Shown in pieces: positions 31,778 to 42,000 of a DNA stretch of 55,111 bases (positions within the stretch are counted from its first letter, which is position 1; each line of letters begins with the position of its first letter). The notes under the pieces are model-generated. The model saw only the letters and a program-made list of their open reading frames with translations, had not been told where the DNA came from and did not search any database. The position numbers and the translations under genes are program-made. The stretch is from Guillardia theta CCMP2712 (taxonomy: Eukaryota; Cryptophyceae; Pyrenomonadales; Geminigeraceae). The stretch lies in assembly GCF_000315625.1 (NCBI RefSeq), contig NW_005434461.1:14085-69195 (forward strand), read 5' to 3'.

Positions 31778-33408
31778 ATGAATCGAGGACCGTTGCTAGA
31801 GCTCTTCGTCCTGTTGATCGTCGAGTTGTTGGGCGTGCAATCATTTCAGATGCATACGACCTTCACTGTATGAATCCCTTCCATCCTTTTCGATCAGTGC
31901 CAGGTAATGACAAGACCTTTACTTGCAGAAGCTGGGTTCCGGAACATTTCGATCACGTGCGAACATTGTCAGGAGGCAATCATCGAGTACAATCACCATG
32001 AAAGATCCAAGCAGGTGGGCAAACCAGAGCGAGGGGAGAAACTTGCCTGAGCTAGTATGTCAAACTTCAGGATTGCCGTCATTGGGTCGGGTGCGGTAGG
32101 ACTATATTACGGGGGAAGGTACAGCTCGTTCAATCCTCCTACAAACCTAACTCATGCAAGGTTGTTGGAAGCTGGGCATGACGTCACGTTCCTTGCGAGG
32201 AGAGACCTGGATAGGTTGAATAAGGGTGAGGACGTGTGCGAAGGAAGAGCTCAAATCTGACAAAGAGCAGATGGCCTGCGAATCAAGTCTGTGGATGGAG
32301 ATGTCAACTTTGCTCAAGTCAAGGCTGTCGGGGATGTCACAGAAATTGGAGAAGTCGACTGGGTTCTTCTGTCTGTAAAATCTTACGCTTTAGAAGCTTG
32401 CAAGGAACTCGTAAAGGGTTGCATGGGTCCGCAGACGAGAATATTGGCCGTGATCAACGGGTTCGGGATCGAGAGTTGCCTGGCCTCTGATTTTCCGCAT
32501 GATAAGATCTTTGGAGGGATGGCCTTCACCTGCATCAATCGTGAGAGCGATGGAGAAGTGAATCACCTCAAGTCAGAAATCCTGACAGACTGCCACACTC
32601 TCACCTTCTGATACAGGTACGGCACAATCACATTTGGGCACTACAAAGATGACAAGGATGAGCTCGCAAAAGTTGTGGACCTCTTTGAGGGCTCAAAGGT
32701 GAAGGTTACGACTAGCGACTGTCTGCTCTATTCAAGATGGGAGAAGCTATGTTGGAATATTCCATTCAACGGTTGTCCTGCCATTGCTGTCTCGTCAGCT
32801 ATTTACAGTACTTGCAGGAATTGCGGTTAGACTTTAAGATTTCTTCTCCATGGAATTTCAGTCTTTGATCTGCCTTGAACGGACTCTGCACAGGTGGCGA
32901 TGGGCGGAATCACCACCGACATCATTGTAACTGTAAGGCGAAAACTGCACCTTCTGAGGATTGAGATCAGTGAAGGACCCAGACCTGCGACTGTTAGCTC
33001 GCAAGGTCATGGAAGACGTCGTGAAAGTTGGAAATGAAGATCTTGAGACCAGGAATATCTCTCCAGAGTATAGACTGAATGATGAGGTATGAATTCATTG
33101 CATGTCGTGAACTCACAGGCGGTCTGTGTAACTGTGTTTTCTCAGACGATTGCGGCAATGTTTTCAAGGACAGACAATATGGGTGAAGCAAAGATCCTGA
33201 GAATCTGAGAAACGAAGCTGACAATCTTGCTCTTCCAGGCCCCTACCGCCCGTCGACCATGATTGATCTTGTTGAGGGAAAGCAAATGGAGGTGGAGTAC
33301 ATGTTTGGAAACCCATTGGAGAGAGCTCGAGCCTTGCAAGTGAGCTGCGGATATATGGAATCGGTCATCTCGATGATCAAAGGTATTCAACGTATCCGAA
33401 AGTTGTGA
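31778..33408 (+). CDS. panE: 2-dehydropantoate 2-reductase with plastid-type presequence
   Basis: The exons are 31778-31867, 31929-32014, 32056-32118, 32161 onward, and several more to 33408, all with small introns. Exons 1-2 encode a signal peptide (LLELFVLLIVELLGVQS) followed by FQMHTTF and a Ser/Arg-rich stretch, i.e. a bipartite presequence with Phe at +1. The enzyme starts MSNFRIAVIGSGAVGLYYGG, the NADPH-binding Rossmann motif. Then come GHDVTFLARRDL, VDWVLLSVKSYALEA, ILAVINGFGIE and GGMAFTCINRESDGEVNHLK. The catalytic-domain motifs are KLCWNIPFNG, VAMGGITTDIIV, GPYRPSTMIDLVEGKQMEVE and YMFGNPLERARAL. It reduces ketopantoate to pantoate in the vitamin B5/CoA pathway. A Met at 32057 would give a cytosolic form, but the in-phase upstream exons argue for a targeted protein. 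The exon border after IPFNGCPAIA is the least certain. Confidence 0.9.
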
Positions 33409-33721
33409 GACTTTCTTCCAACGAAAAACAAACCTCAACCTCGCCCTCTGCAAACCATCACAACTTATTCGTTTATTATACAAATGGTTTTAGTGATCGA
33501 TGAATTCTTGGAGTCTCCATGGTCTCCTACATCACATCGAAGTTGATATCTTTATCTTTTTTGCAGCTTGCAGATGGAAATGAGGAACAAACATGTTCTC
33601 TTGCAAGTTTGGTGTAGTCCGTTGCTGAAAAATATTGAAACCATCCCCAAGTCCAAGAATCTATCTTTTGAATACTGAAAACAAATAAATTTCAGGGGGA
33701 AAACAAATGAGAGATGTTCGA
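33409..33721. other. convergent 3' region
   Basis: A/T-richer stretch between the stop codons of panE (plus) and the small secreted protein (minus). AATAAA at 33684-33689 could serve panE as a polyadenylation signal, at 275 bases past its stop; this is a guess. Confidence 0.4.
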
Positions 33722-34118
33722 TTACATTCTCTGAGCAAGAGTTTCTCGTCGGGTTCGGCCTTCACTTCTCTTCCTCCACATTGCAGCATCAAGGTTGTCG
33801 ATACGATCGTGTGATTTTTGGGCATGTGAATCCTTCACGCTTTCCTTCACAGCCTCGTCTCGTTTCCTTCCTGAAAGAGTGAATCAGCCAACCATAGACC
33901 GATTCTCCCATGAGGGGTCGAAGTTTACCTGACATAACTACGTTCACTCCGTCATGGAGTGGAATCCCCTTGGAAGCCAGGAACTTAGAGCTGGATCTTG
34001 TTGAACTTGATGTCTCCTCACTATCATCTACATCTTGCTGGGTGTAAGAAGCCATTGACAGATGCATCTGAGTGAGAAAAGCTGCGCAGCAAAGCAAGAC
34101 CACTCTTCTACTTCGCAT
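33722..34118 (-). CDS. small secreted protein of unknown function
   Basis: Two exons, 34118-33929 and 33870-33722, are joined by a 58-nt GT-AG intron in phase 1; 112 residues. The N-terminus MRSRRVVLLCCAAFLTQMHL is a signal peptide, with probable cleavage after MAS. The rest is Ser-rich (SEETSSSTRSSSK), then GIPLHDGVNVVMSG, and a charged tail (RKRDEAVKESVKDS, RKRSEGRTRRE). No Phe follows the predicted cleavage site, so plastid import is not indicated. I do not recognise a family. The upstream in-frame extension to 34367 runs into a dispersed repeat and was not used. Confidence 0.65.
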
Positions 34119-34529
34119 TGTTGCTTGCTGGACGCCCACATCCCCCCTCCAAACGACTGCCATCAGGTGCGCCTCAGGATTGATGACGGGGGCGTGAACC
34201 TGGCGTGAACCGTTCTGAAGTTCCGAGCCTTTTAAAAGTTGGGAACTTGCCAGGCTTGTGCGGCCAGTGCCGGACTCGCCGAGTCGGAACCCGGCGAGAA
34301 GTTTAGTTCCCTCGTGTGACCGTCTCCCGGCAGGCCCGGCCCGGCTGGACCAGGAAATCGGACTCAAAGTTGAAAGTGAATTTAAAAAGGAGGCAAAGTG
34401 TTGTCAGTTTTGCTTTCAACGTTACATTTCAATTTAAAAAATTCCCACGCCTCTTAAACAACTATGGATCATTAGTATCATCCGCCATCACTTTCACATC
34501 GTGATAGCACAACATAGCACCCTCAAGTG
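34119..34529 (-). repeat. inverted, diverged copy of the GC-rich dispersed element
   Basis: From about 34190 to 34390 the sequence is GC-rich (CCCGGCAGGCCCGGCCCGG) and ends at 34361 with GACTCAAAGTTGAAAGTGAA, a diverged reverse copy of the TTTAACTTAACTTTGAGTAA core. A short GGCGTGAACC duplication lies at 34193 and 34203. No gene is seen between 34119 and 34529. Confidence 0.5.
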
Positions 34530-35652
34530 TCAGGTGCTTCCTTCAAGTCTTTCAAAGATGCTTTGGCAGCAAGCTCGTTCAGTGCCGGTCTCATCATCTC
34601 TGCCACTCTTTTGAATCTGCAGTGTTGTCAGCATAGGATCATCGAGTCGATGATTTCCAAGTCTTCTCAGTACCGAGAGATGGTGGATCTGCATTTCAAG
34701 ATATCGTATCTCACGACCACTGGGACGTTCTGCAGGTCTGCAAGGGCGAAAGAGAGAAACTCTCGTCTTTCTCGTTCTCCTAATTTGAAGCCCATAGGTC
34801 CGAGTGGACCCATCACCTGCCGCAAAGTAAGTGTTGGACAAAAAACAATAAATGATGCAATGCCTTCTGTTCGGTCCCAGGGCCACCAGGAGTGAAGCGC
34901 AGAATCTTTGAAGTCGCTTCCTCAACTCGTCGATGTCCTTCTTCATCATTATCACTCGTTAGCTTGCTTTCCAGACGGATAACCTACAAATGCCCACGAT
35001 AAAGTCAACACGAAGCATTCTCGATTGCCGTGTAGACCTCCTGTGCGGTCTCCATTGCGAGCTTTTCAACTGTCTCGAGCTTAGCTTCCTCTTCCTTAAC
35101 CAGCTCATCTGCGAATAGCTGGACCCTCGCCACAGGAAACGGCTTCAATTGCTCAACTTCGAGGATCTTGAATCTTTGAACTCCAATGCAGGAACAGATT
35201 GCGATTTGTTCATCCAGGTCCATGACATCTCCTTCCTCTTCTTCAGAGACTACGGAAGCCCAGTGCACGTTCTCTAGCAAAGCCATCGTTCCAACGGAAA
35301 ACATTTCACCTGATTCATCGACTGTGCAGTATCCAAACAGGGGAAGCCTTTCTCCTTCAATGCTTCGCAAGGAAGAAAGCTCGTCCTCGCCGCTCACTTG
35401 GACGATCGCCTTGCATTCTGGAAACAAAACACCTCCTTCTGAAGGTGCAACTGGGAGCAATGGCAATCTCTGAAAGGCTTGTATCTTTAGATTTGCCGAC
35501 AACCGTGCTATGTTTGAATATTTCTTATGAGAAAACTTCGGGAAGAAAGGGAGTTTTTGTGACTGCAAATCGATACTTTTTTGATTTTGAAACAAGTATC
35601 CGGATGTTGAAAGGCAAAAAAATAACCTTATCACAGATGGAGATGCCATCAA
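34530..35652 (-). CDS. LON substrate-binding-domain protein
   Basis: Four exons: 35652-35038, 34983-34864, 34816-34727 and 34688-34530; about 327 residues in one frame. After an N-terminal extension of about 60 residues rich in Lys/Phe/Ser (possible targeting sequence, not clear-cut), the LON N-terminal domain starts RLPLLPVAPSEGGVLFPECK. It continues LPLFGYCTV, MFSVGTMALLENV, IGVQRFKILEVEQLKPFPVA and ends with GERERREFLSFALADLQN. No AAA+ or protease domain follows, so it belongs to the stand-alone LON-domain group (such as cereblon-like or bacterial YcaM-type proteins) rather than Lon protease. The intron between exons 2 and 3 is 47 nt with a GC donor (AAG then GCATTG). The first 150 bases are more A/T-rich than the rest. 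Confidence 0.82.
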
Positions 35653-36401
35653 ATGGATTTCAGATTATGAAAAGAGTCCTTTTTCCAATTTTTCTGCTGC
35701 AGCAAAAGCGCAGTTAGTTCCTCTAAAAACACAACAACGCTGACAACCGTTCATACTTGCGCTATTCGTCTTATCTCATTTTTCGATCCCTGTAAACACC
35801 GCATTCTACTAACTCATATCCACGCTCCCAGGCTTTCTGCTACCTTTCTGCTCCCTTTCTGTTCCATCCTCGCTCCCTTCCTGCTCCCTTCCTGCTCCCT
35901 CTCTCGGTCATCGTTTCCATGCAACTTGCGACCCATCATGTCCTTGGCTCCATTCCGCCCCTCCGTTGCAGCAAATACCCTACCGTGTGTTTTATCTGTG
36001 ATAACCCCACCCCCGTTTGACCCACTTGAAGTTCTACTACCCTTGCTTTCCCAGGCAAAAACCATCAATATACCGGTATATTCACAATATCTGGGAAGTA
36101 ACCCCTGTCAATTCTGACATGAGGGGTACATCCAATCTTTGACTAAACTTTGTAGGGGGACTGCAACCAGCAGAACTATGCTCAGAGGAGGGGTACATTT
36201 CCCTCTATTCAAAGGTCATGACAAGGGGTACAGGGCCAAAACTAGCTGGTGGGCCGGCCGGCGGCCCGGTGGTTTATCGTCCACAGGATCCTCAGTGACT
36301 CGAACTGGCATATAACACCCAGGGGTCTGGTATGAGGGGTCCGAAGATATGAAACTTCAGTTCTGAAGTGGGGTGGGGTAGTCGATTATACCTCAGCGAA
36401 A
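35653..36401. repeat. intergenic region with a composite dispersed repeat
   Basis: From 35830 to 35905 a TGCTCCCTTTC/CTGCTCCCTTC motif iterates. From 36110 to 36380 GGGGTAC words recur and enclose a GC-rich patch (GGGCCGGCCGGCGGCCCGG, 36253-36271) and CTCAGTGACTCGAACTGGC. This is the same pairing of a GGGGTA-rich arm with a GC-rich arm as at 15.2-16.0 kb and 46.9-47.4 kb. No gene is supported. Confidence 0.55.
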
Positions 36402-38191
36402 ATGGCTGGTGGTGGACATGAGCGGTGGTGGGAAAGCCTGAGGGAAGAAGAGGACATGATCTCACTTGAGCCTCTATGCCTCCTTCCTTATGAGCCTTTC
36501 GAACTTCCTGCGGATGAGAACGTGCAAACGATGAGATGGTTCGACGGCAAGGTGACGTAGTCTAATATGTGATTGCGCGCGTGTGAAAGTTTGTGGGCAG
36601 GTTCTGGCAAATTATTTGTTGTCAACCTTGAACTTCAAGCACCCTGCGAATAGAAGAGACTTGTGCAGAGAGGAATGCGTGAGGTTGGACGATTATCTTG
36701 CTCGCTTGAAGCTAGATGAGCCCAGGGTTACACGTGCGTTTGACCTCCGTGCGGATATCCTTGCCCAACGTGCTTCAGAGGAGCAGAGAGAAGCCGCTAG
36801 GAGGATGCAGCATGACGCTAGATCTATACTGAGTTCGTTTTACGGCTCCACAAGTTACAGGAGTCACCGTGGGAGACAGAGAGTGCAACACTTTGATGTC
36901 GAGAACCAGGATGCTGGTCAAAGAGTGATCGACGACGACGAAGAAGGTTTTCACAGCGCGCAGACCTTTCGAGAGAGACAGCGGCTGGTTGACTTTCCCT
37001 TACTCATACCCCAGAGACAAGACGGTCATCACCAGATTCCAACGCAAATAGTCACTGGGAGAACATCGTTATCGTACGCTGATCGAGCGAAGCTCTCACC
37101 CAGCAGCACGCAAGCCTCCACTCACGCATCCAACAAAAGACAAGTCCCATCGATGACCAGAACCTGTCACAATCACAAGATTCTCTTTTCGAACGAGCAA
37201 GGCAATGACGTGAATCCTGCTGCCCTTGACGAATGTCCCTTTCCGTGGCAAAAACATCAAAACCCGTGCAGATGTGATGTCTTCCTTCCAGGTCAGCCCG
37301 ACAGGCAGAAAGGTAATTGACTTGATCTACTTGTTGAGGTGATGAGTCCTTCGGAAGGAAGTGTTGCCAGAGAGGACATGGAGAAGCTCCTGCTGTGGTT
37401 CAATGCCGCAACTCATGCCAGTGCGGACGCTCTGAGCCTCAAATTCCCACCAGCGCTATCGAACCATGAACGAATGCTTGTACATAAGTTTTCAGAAGCC
37501 AATGGATTATTCAGCGCGTCAGATGGGTAGGATATTCTTGTTTGCTTGCTTTGAAACAGTGACACTCAGTCTTACTTCAACCAGCTACGGGAAGGAAAGG
37601 TTCATCAAGATTTTGGGCAGACGAAGGCAAAATGAACAGTGCGCGACCGCGCTGAGCTCAAAAGAGAAGAAGATTGTGGATCAACTCACATTGTGGGCAA
37701 ACAGAGAATCTCAAGAACTCCGAGGGATCAGTAGAAACTCGGTCTGTCTCGTTTGCTGGCATGAAGAAAAGCTCACTCTGTGAACAGGTGGCAGAAATGA
37801 TCCAGCAGAACTCGCTGCATCCTGAGCTGAGAAAGATCAAGGCGAAGCACGAGAGAGCGGCTCTTCTGTGTGAAGCAATCCATCGAAAGAAGCTCGAGAT
37901 GGTACTTGAGTCCTATCAACGCCTAGACTTGTGTTGAACGTTTCCCGTCAGGCAGAGACGATGTTGAGAGAGGACCCTTCTCTTGCTGAATGCGCCTGCA
38001 GCGAGACCGGTGAAATCCCTTATCATGCGGCAATGGCGACAGGATTGCTTCCGTTGGTGAAGCTGATGAAACAACTACTCAACGAATCCGCCGTCGAGGA
38101 GAAGGAACCGGCACATGACAGTCGATTTTGCTATGCCTTGATATCTTTACCGCACTTGACCAGACAGCTGGATTACCTGCTCAAGCCATGA
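36402..38191 (+). CDS. R3H-domain protein with ankyrin-like C-terminus
   Basis: Exon 1 is 36402-36551, a 49-nt intron follows, and exon 2 starts at 36601. Further exons follow near 37339-37530, 37591-37741, 37788-37900 and 37952-38191. The N-terminus has LEPLCLLPYEPFELPADENV, WFDGKVLANYLLSTLNFKHP and NRRDLCREECVRLDDYL, a conserved-looking block I cannot name. The middle is Gln/Arg-rich and probably disordered. An R3H domain follows: FPPALSNHERMLVHKFSEAN then GYGKERFIKILG, with the Arg-x3-His pair in ERMLVH; R3H binds single-stranded nucleic acid. The C-terminus, LREDPSLAECACSETGEIPY then HAAMATGLLPLVKLMKQLL, reads as an ankyrin repeat. The exon joint between 37285 and 37339 is unsettled. An RNA-binding role is inferred from R3H only. 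Confidence 0.75.
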
Positions 38192-39010
38192 AGCAGACGA
38201 ATGGTCCCCGGAGCATATCGCTAGACTCCCGAGCATCTCCGCTGCTTTGCCTAGAGCGAAGTTTACAGCTTCATGGTTCCTTGCTTGTTATTATCGTCAT
38301 GCTCTTGTACAGCAAGCTTAGCCTCGCATAATGCGGTGTATGATCCACTTCCTGATGAATTGATAATCAAGTCACAAAGGAACAGGAGTCTATTTGTAAC
38401 GTCCTCTTCTCGTCAGACAGTATCATAGAACCATTTCTCATCGTGAGGCTGAACGGTCTCTGACTCGGACTGAGCTGCAAGCAGTCAGTGCCGCTAGGCA
38501 GGAATGAGGGGGATGAGGGTCAGGAATGTTGAGCATGTTGTAAAAGGGCCTGGCTGTCAGTGCGAGTATGACCCATGTAGAGCAGTGGGCATCAACCAGC
38601 GTTGGAGGAAGGTTGATATACTTTCATTTACTTGTGTTTGCCATGTCAAGGATGATTCCGTGGCAAGGTCTGTATGAAGCCTTTATTCGATGATCCTGAG
38701 CACTGGAAGGTCCATGTACGGCAATCGAAGGGGAGAAACTCGGTCCGAGGACGGTATGGTCTTATCAGCTCTCTTCTTGTAACTACAAACTACTTTTGAG
38801 CACAGACGGTAGAAGCATCAGCTCCCAAATCCTTTTACAAACACGCACAGGCACGCACTCACACACACACACACACACACACACGAGACGGTTCAGCTGC
38901 TCCAGCTGTCGGTGAGCAAGCTGCCATAGGTTGCTTCTTATCCCATCTTCTCCCGTCGTATCTCCATCTCGACGACATGGACGAGTGAGGTCGGGGGGAC
39001 GCGAGAGTCT
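38192..39010. other. non-coding stretch between convergent genes
   Basis: No gene is supported. It contains a dinucleotide tract (CA)n at 38859-38884. The open minus frame 39164-38859 reads through it and is not used, because the splice model of the giant gene ends at 39011 in another frame. Confidence 0.55.
38859..38884. repeat. (CA)n microsatellite
   Basis: Thirteen CA units lie 127 bases past the stop codon of the giant secreted protein. Confidence 0.9.
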
Positions 39011-42000
39011 CTAGAAGAGCTTCAGGTGGCTCGCCATGTCCCTGCGTCAAAGTCAATAGCAAATCAGCAAACGAGTCAACTGAGTCACGAGGACGCACCA
39101 AGGGACGAAGAGCTTCTTCTTCTCGTCGTAGATGTAGCAGAAGGCGTCTCCAGCCAACGCGCACGCGTCGACGTAGCTACACACCCACACCTCGAGCTCG
39201 CGTCTGACCATGAGCTGTCCGAGGCCTCCCATCTTGAAGGTGCTGTTATGAGTATCGAGGCTCGGAACGATGTCTTTCCAGGTGTGAAGCATCTGACAGT
39301 GAAGGTACTTGCTGCTCACAAACCAGTACTGCGACAGCGCGTTGCTCGAGATGTTTGCAGTCCACGTCATCGTGAAACCCTGATACGCCACGCTCTCGTC
39401 CGCCTCGAACACAACCTCCAGCACCCGCGAGCTCGCCGTCACCGTCAGGCTGCCGGGCTTGTGCAGGCCCGTGAGCTTGGCGACCTCCGTCCTCCCGTAG
39501 CACTCCAGCGACGCTCCCAGGAGGCCGATGCACTCGTTGATCGTGAGGAAGTCGTATCCCGGCTCGAGGGCGAAGGAGGTGAAGTTGAGGGAGATGGAGG
39601 AGGCGCCTGGAGGCTGGATGATCCACCGGCAGTTGCTCCCGTCCTCGTACAGGCTTGACAGTGCCGATCCGTCGGACATGGACCCTCTCGCCTCGTCAAA
39701 CAGCTGGCACCGGCACTTGCCTGTGCAGGGCTTGAGAGCTGAGCTGCAGATGCTGTCCTGCAGCTCCTGACAGGCTAGCGCGTGCTCCCCGCTGTTGCAG
39801 ACAGGGGTCGAGCAAGCCCTGCAGGAGGACCCGGAGACGTACTGGCCGGGAGCACAGCGAATCTTTTTGATGAGGATGCGAGTGTTCTGACAGTACTGGC
39901 CTGATGACAGCGCGTACAGCTCAGCGTCAGCTCGGATAGACTTGGTCAAGCCGTTGAGGGCCATGACGCGACCAGCAGTCACGTAGTTGTAGTTTGACGT
40001 GGCGTAGACTGTGCCGTCGGACACCACGAGCTGCTGGAGACCCCACGGGTAGCGTGCGATGACCTCAACAGTGTCCGTGTCGTTGGGAGCTACTTGCCAG
40101 CCGGCCGGCAGCTGGACCATGCCGCACTGAAGCCTCTGGTTGGAGCTCGATAAGGGCCCTTGCAGGGGGTCCCAAGGCTCCGTCATGTTGTCCATGAGCA
40201 CGGCGTACTCGTCCCCGCTGCGAGAGGTGACGGCGAAGATCCAGCCGCACTGGTAGAGCATCGCATCGGGATAGTCCTGCCTGCACGACCTCGTGATGTT
40301 GCACCGCATGGAGGCTGGCCTCACGACGACGTCGCTCTCCGGTGACGGCGGGGGCTTGCAGGCGAGGCAACGCGTGCCTGACTGGAAGTATCCCGGCTGA
40401 CAGCGCCAAGCGCACTCCTCGTCAGCGGCGTCGAGGAAGTAGGCGAAGTTGGGAGCGTTCATGCAGGGCACACAAGCGCCTTGACTGCGATAGTGACCCG
40501 TGCCGCATCGCCACTGGCAGACCTGACCGCTCGACCCGTCGGCTTCCACATAGAGAGCGTTGCTTGGCTTGGGATACCTCGGGTCGCACGACGCGCATCC
40601 CTCATACGCCTTGTAGTATCCTGCCCGACAGGTCCATCCGCACCCGCCTGGTCCCGAGGAGGCTACCGCGTTGGCCGGTAGGCTGCCCGAGCATGGCGTG
40701 CAGTCTTGATCGCCTCGGCCCACGTAGCCGTCATCACACTCTAGGCGCACAAGCAGCATCCGCAGGGCGTAGTATCCGTTGTCGCAGGACGAGAGGGCGT
40801 AGGAGTTGCCGCTGCTGTAGAGCATGTTGCTGAAGATGCGGGTGCCGGGCGTTTGGTAGCTCATGTAGTCCTGGTAAGGCTGCGCCGTCTGGTAAGCGAC
40901 TCCGTTGGCGAGCACGATGGCTCGAGCTCCCCATGGGTACGACCCGACGACTCTCACAGCTTCCTCGCTCCATGGCGCCAGCGTCCAGCCCGCAGGAGGC
41001 TGCTGGTACCTGGAGCCGTCATGCTGGCAGCTGAGGTTGAGCGACGTGGGAGCGACGTCGTCGAAGGCTGCGTAGACCTTGCCGAGGTACCTCACCACGT
41101 GCGTCAAGCTGTTACTGACGTTACACGCCTCTCCATGGCTCTCGCCGCTCGCGCAGGCCCACTGGCATGAGTTGGGCTGGTCCAGCAGGCCCGGGGTAGA
41201 GTAGAAGGCGTAGGGGGGGATGGGGTTCGTGCAGGGGAAGCACACCATCCACTCGGAGCTCCGGTAGAAGCCGGCATTGCACTCCCAGGGACACTTGCTG
41301 TCCGCATATTGGCTGGGGCTGGAAGGAAGAGCATAGCTGGCGTTGGCAGGGATGGGGTTGGAGCAGGGGTAGCAGTAAGAGCCGGAGAGGTAGAACCCGG
41401 GAGCACAGAAGAGCGACATGAGAAGAATGTCGCTGCACGTGTTCCAAGATCGATACATACCGTCATATCCGATCAGTGAGTTGGATCCCCATCTATATGG
41501 GTAGTTACAGCATTGACAGCTGCTGGTGTACCAGATAGAGCTGTCGGATAGCTGGAGGTAACATACTCCCCACCGCTGAGTCGCGATCGCCATCTGACTG
41601 TCCCAGGTGTTCGCAGCTATCGCCCAGCCGTCAGGGATGCTGCTGAAGGTCAATGGTGTGTTGCACTGGTAAGGTTCGTCAGGCCGGTGGCCTTGTAGGG
41701 TGGTGTAGTATCGGTTGCCGTACTGGAACATCTCGCACTTGCTGGCGTTGACATTGCTCCCTCCCCCCTGAGATTGATAGTGACCGAAGTCACACGCCCA
41801 GCCGCATGCCGTCCCGTTGCTGCCCTCCCGCAGCCAGTGAGCCGCCCGCGGCTTCCTGCCCTCGCACGCGACGCACTGACCGTCCTTGAGGAGGTAGCCC
41901 GCGCTGCATCGCCACCCGCACTCTGTCCACGACCCGTTGACCCCTCCCGGCCCGTACGCTACGTACTCCGCGTGCTCCGGCGCCGTCTCGCACGCCTGAC

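Noticed and set aside
32483-32640. Apparent frame break in panE after CINR
   Set aside because: It disappears when the donor is placed at GTCAGA after NHLK, giving NHLKYGTITFGHYKDD in frame.
33789-34367. 192-codon single-exon version of the small secreted protein
   Set aside because: Its first 80 codons are the GC-rich dispersed element and its end ignores a good intron; the two-exon model from 34118 has a signal peptide and a clean frame.
38859-39164. 101-codon minus-strand frame as C-terminus of the giant protein
   Set aside because: A phase-2 junction from GTGCGT at 39098 to the exon 39041-39011 gives VPWDMASHLKLF and a stop; the longer frame only reads through the (CA)n tract.
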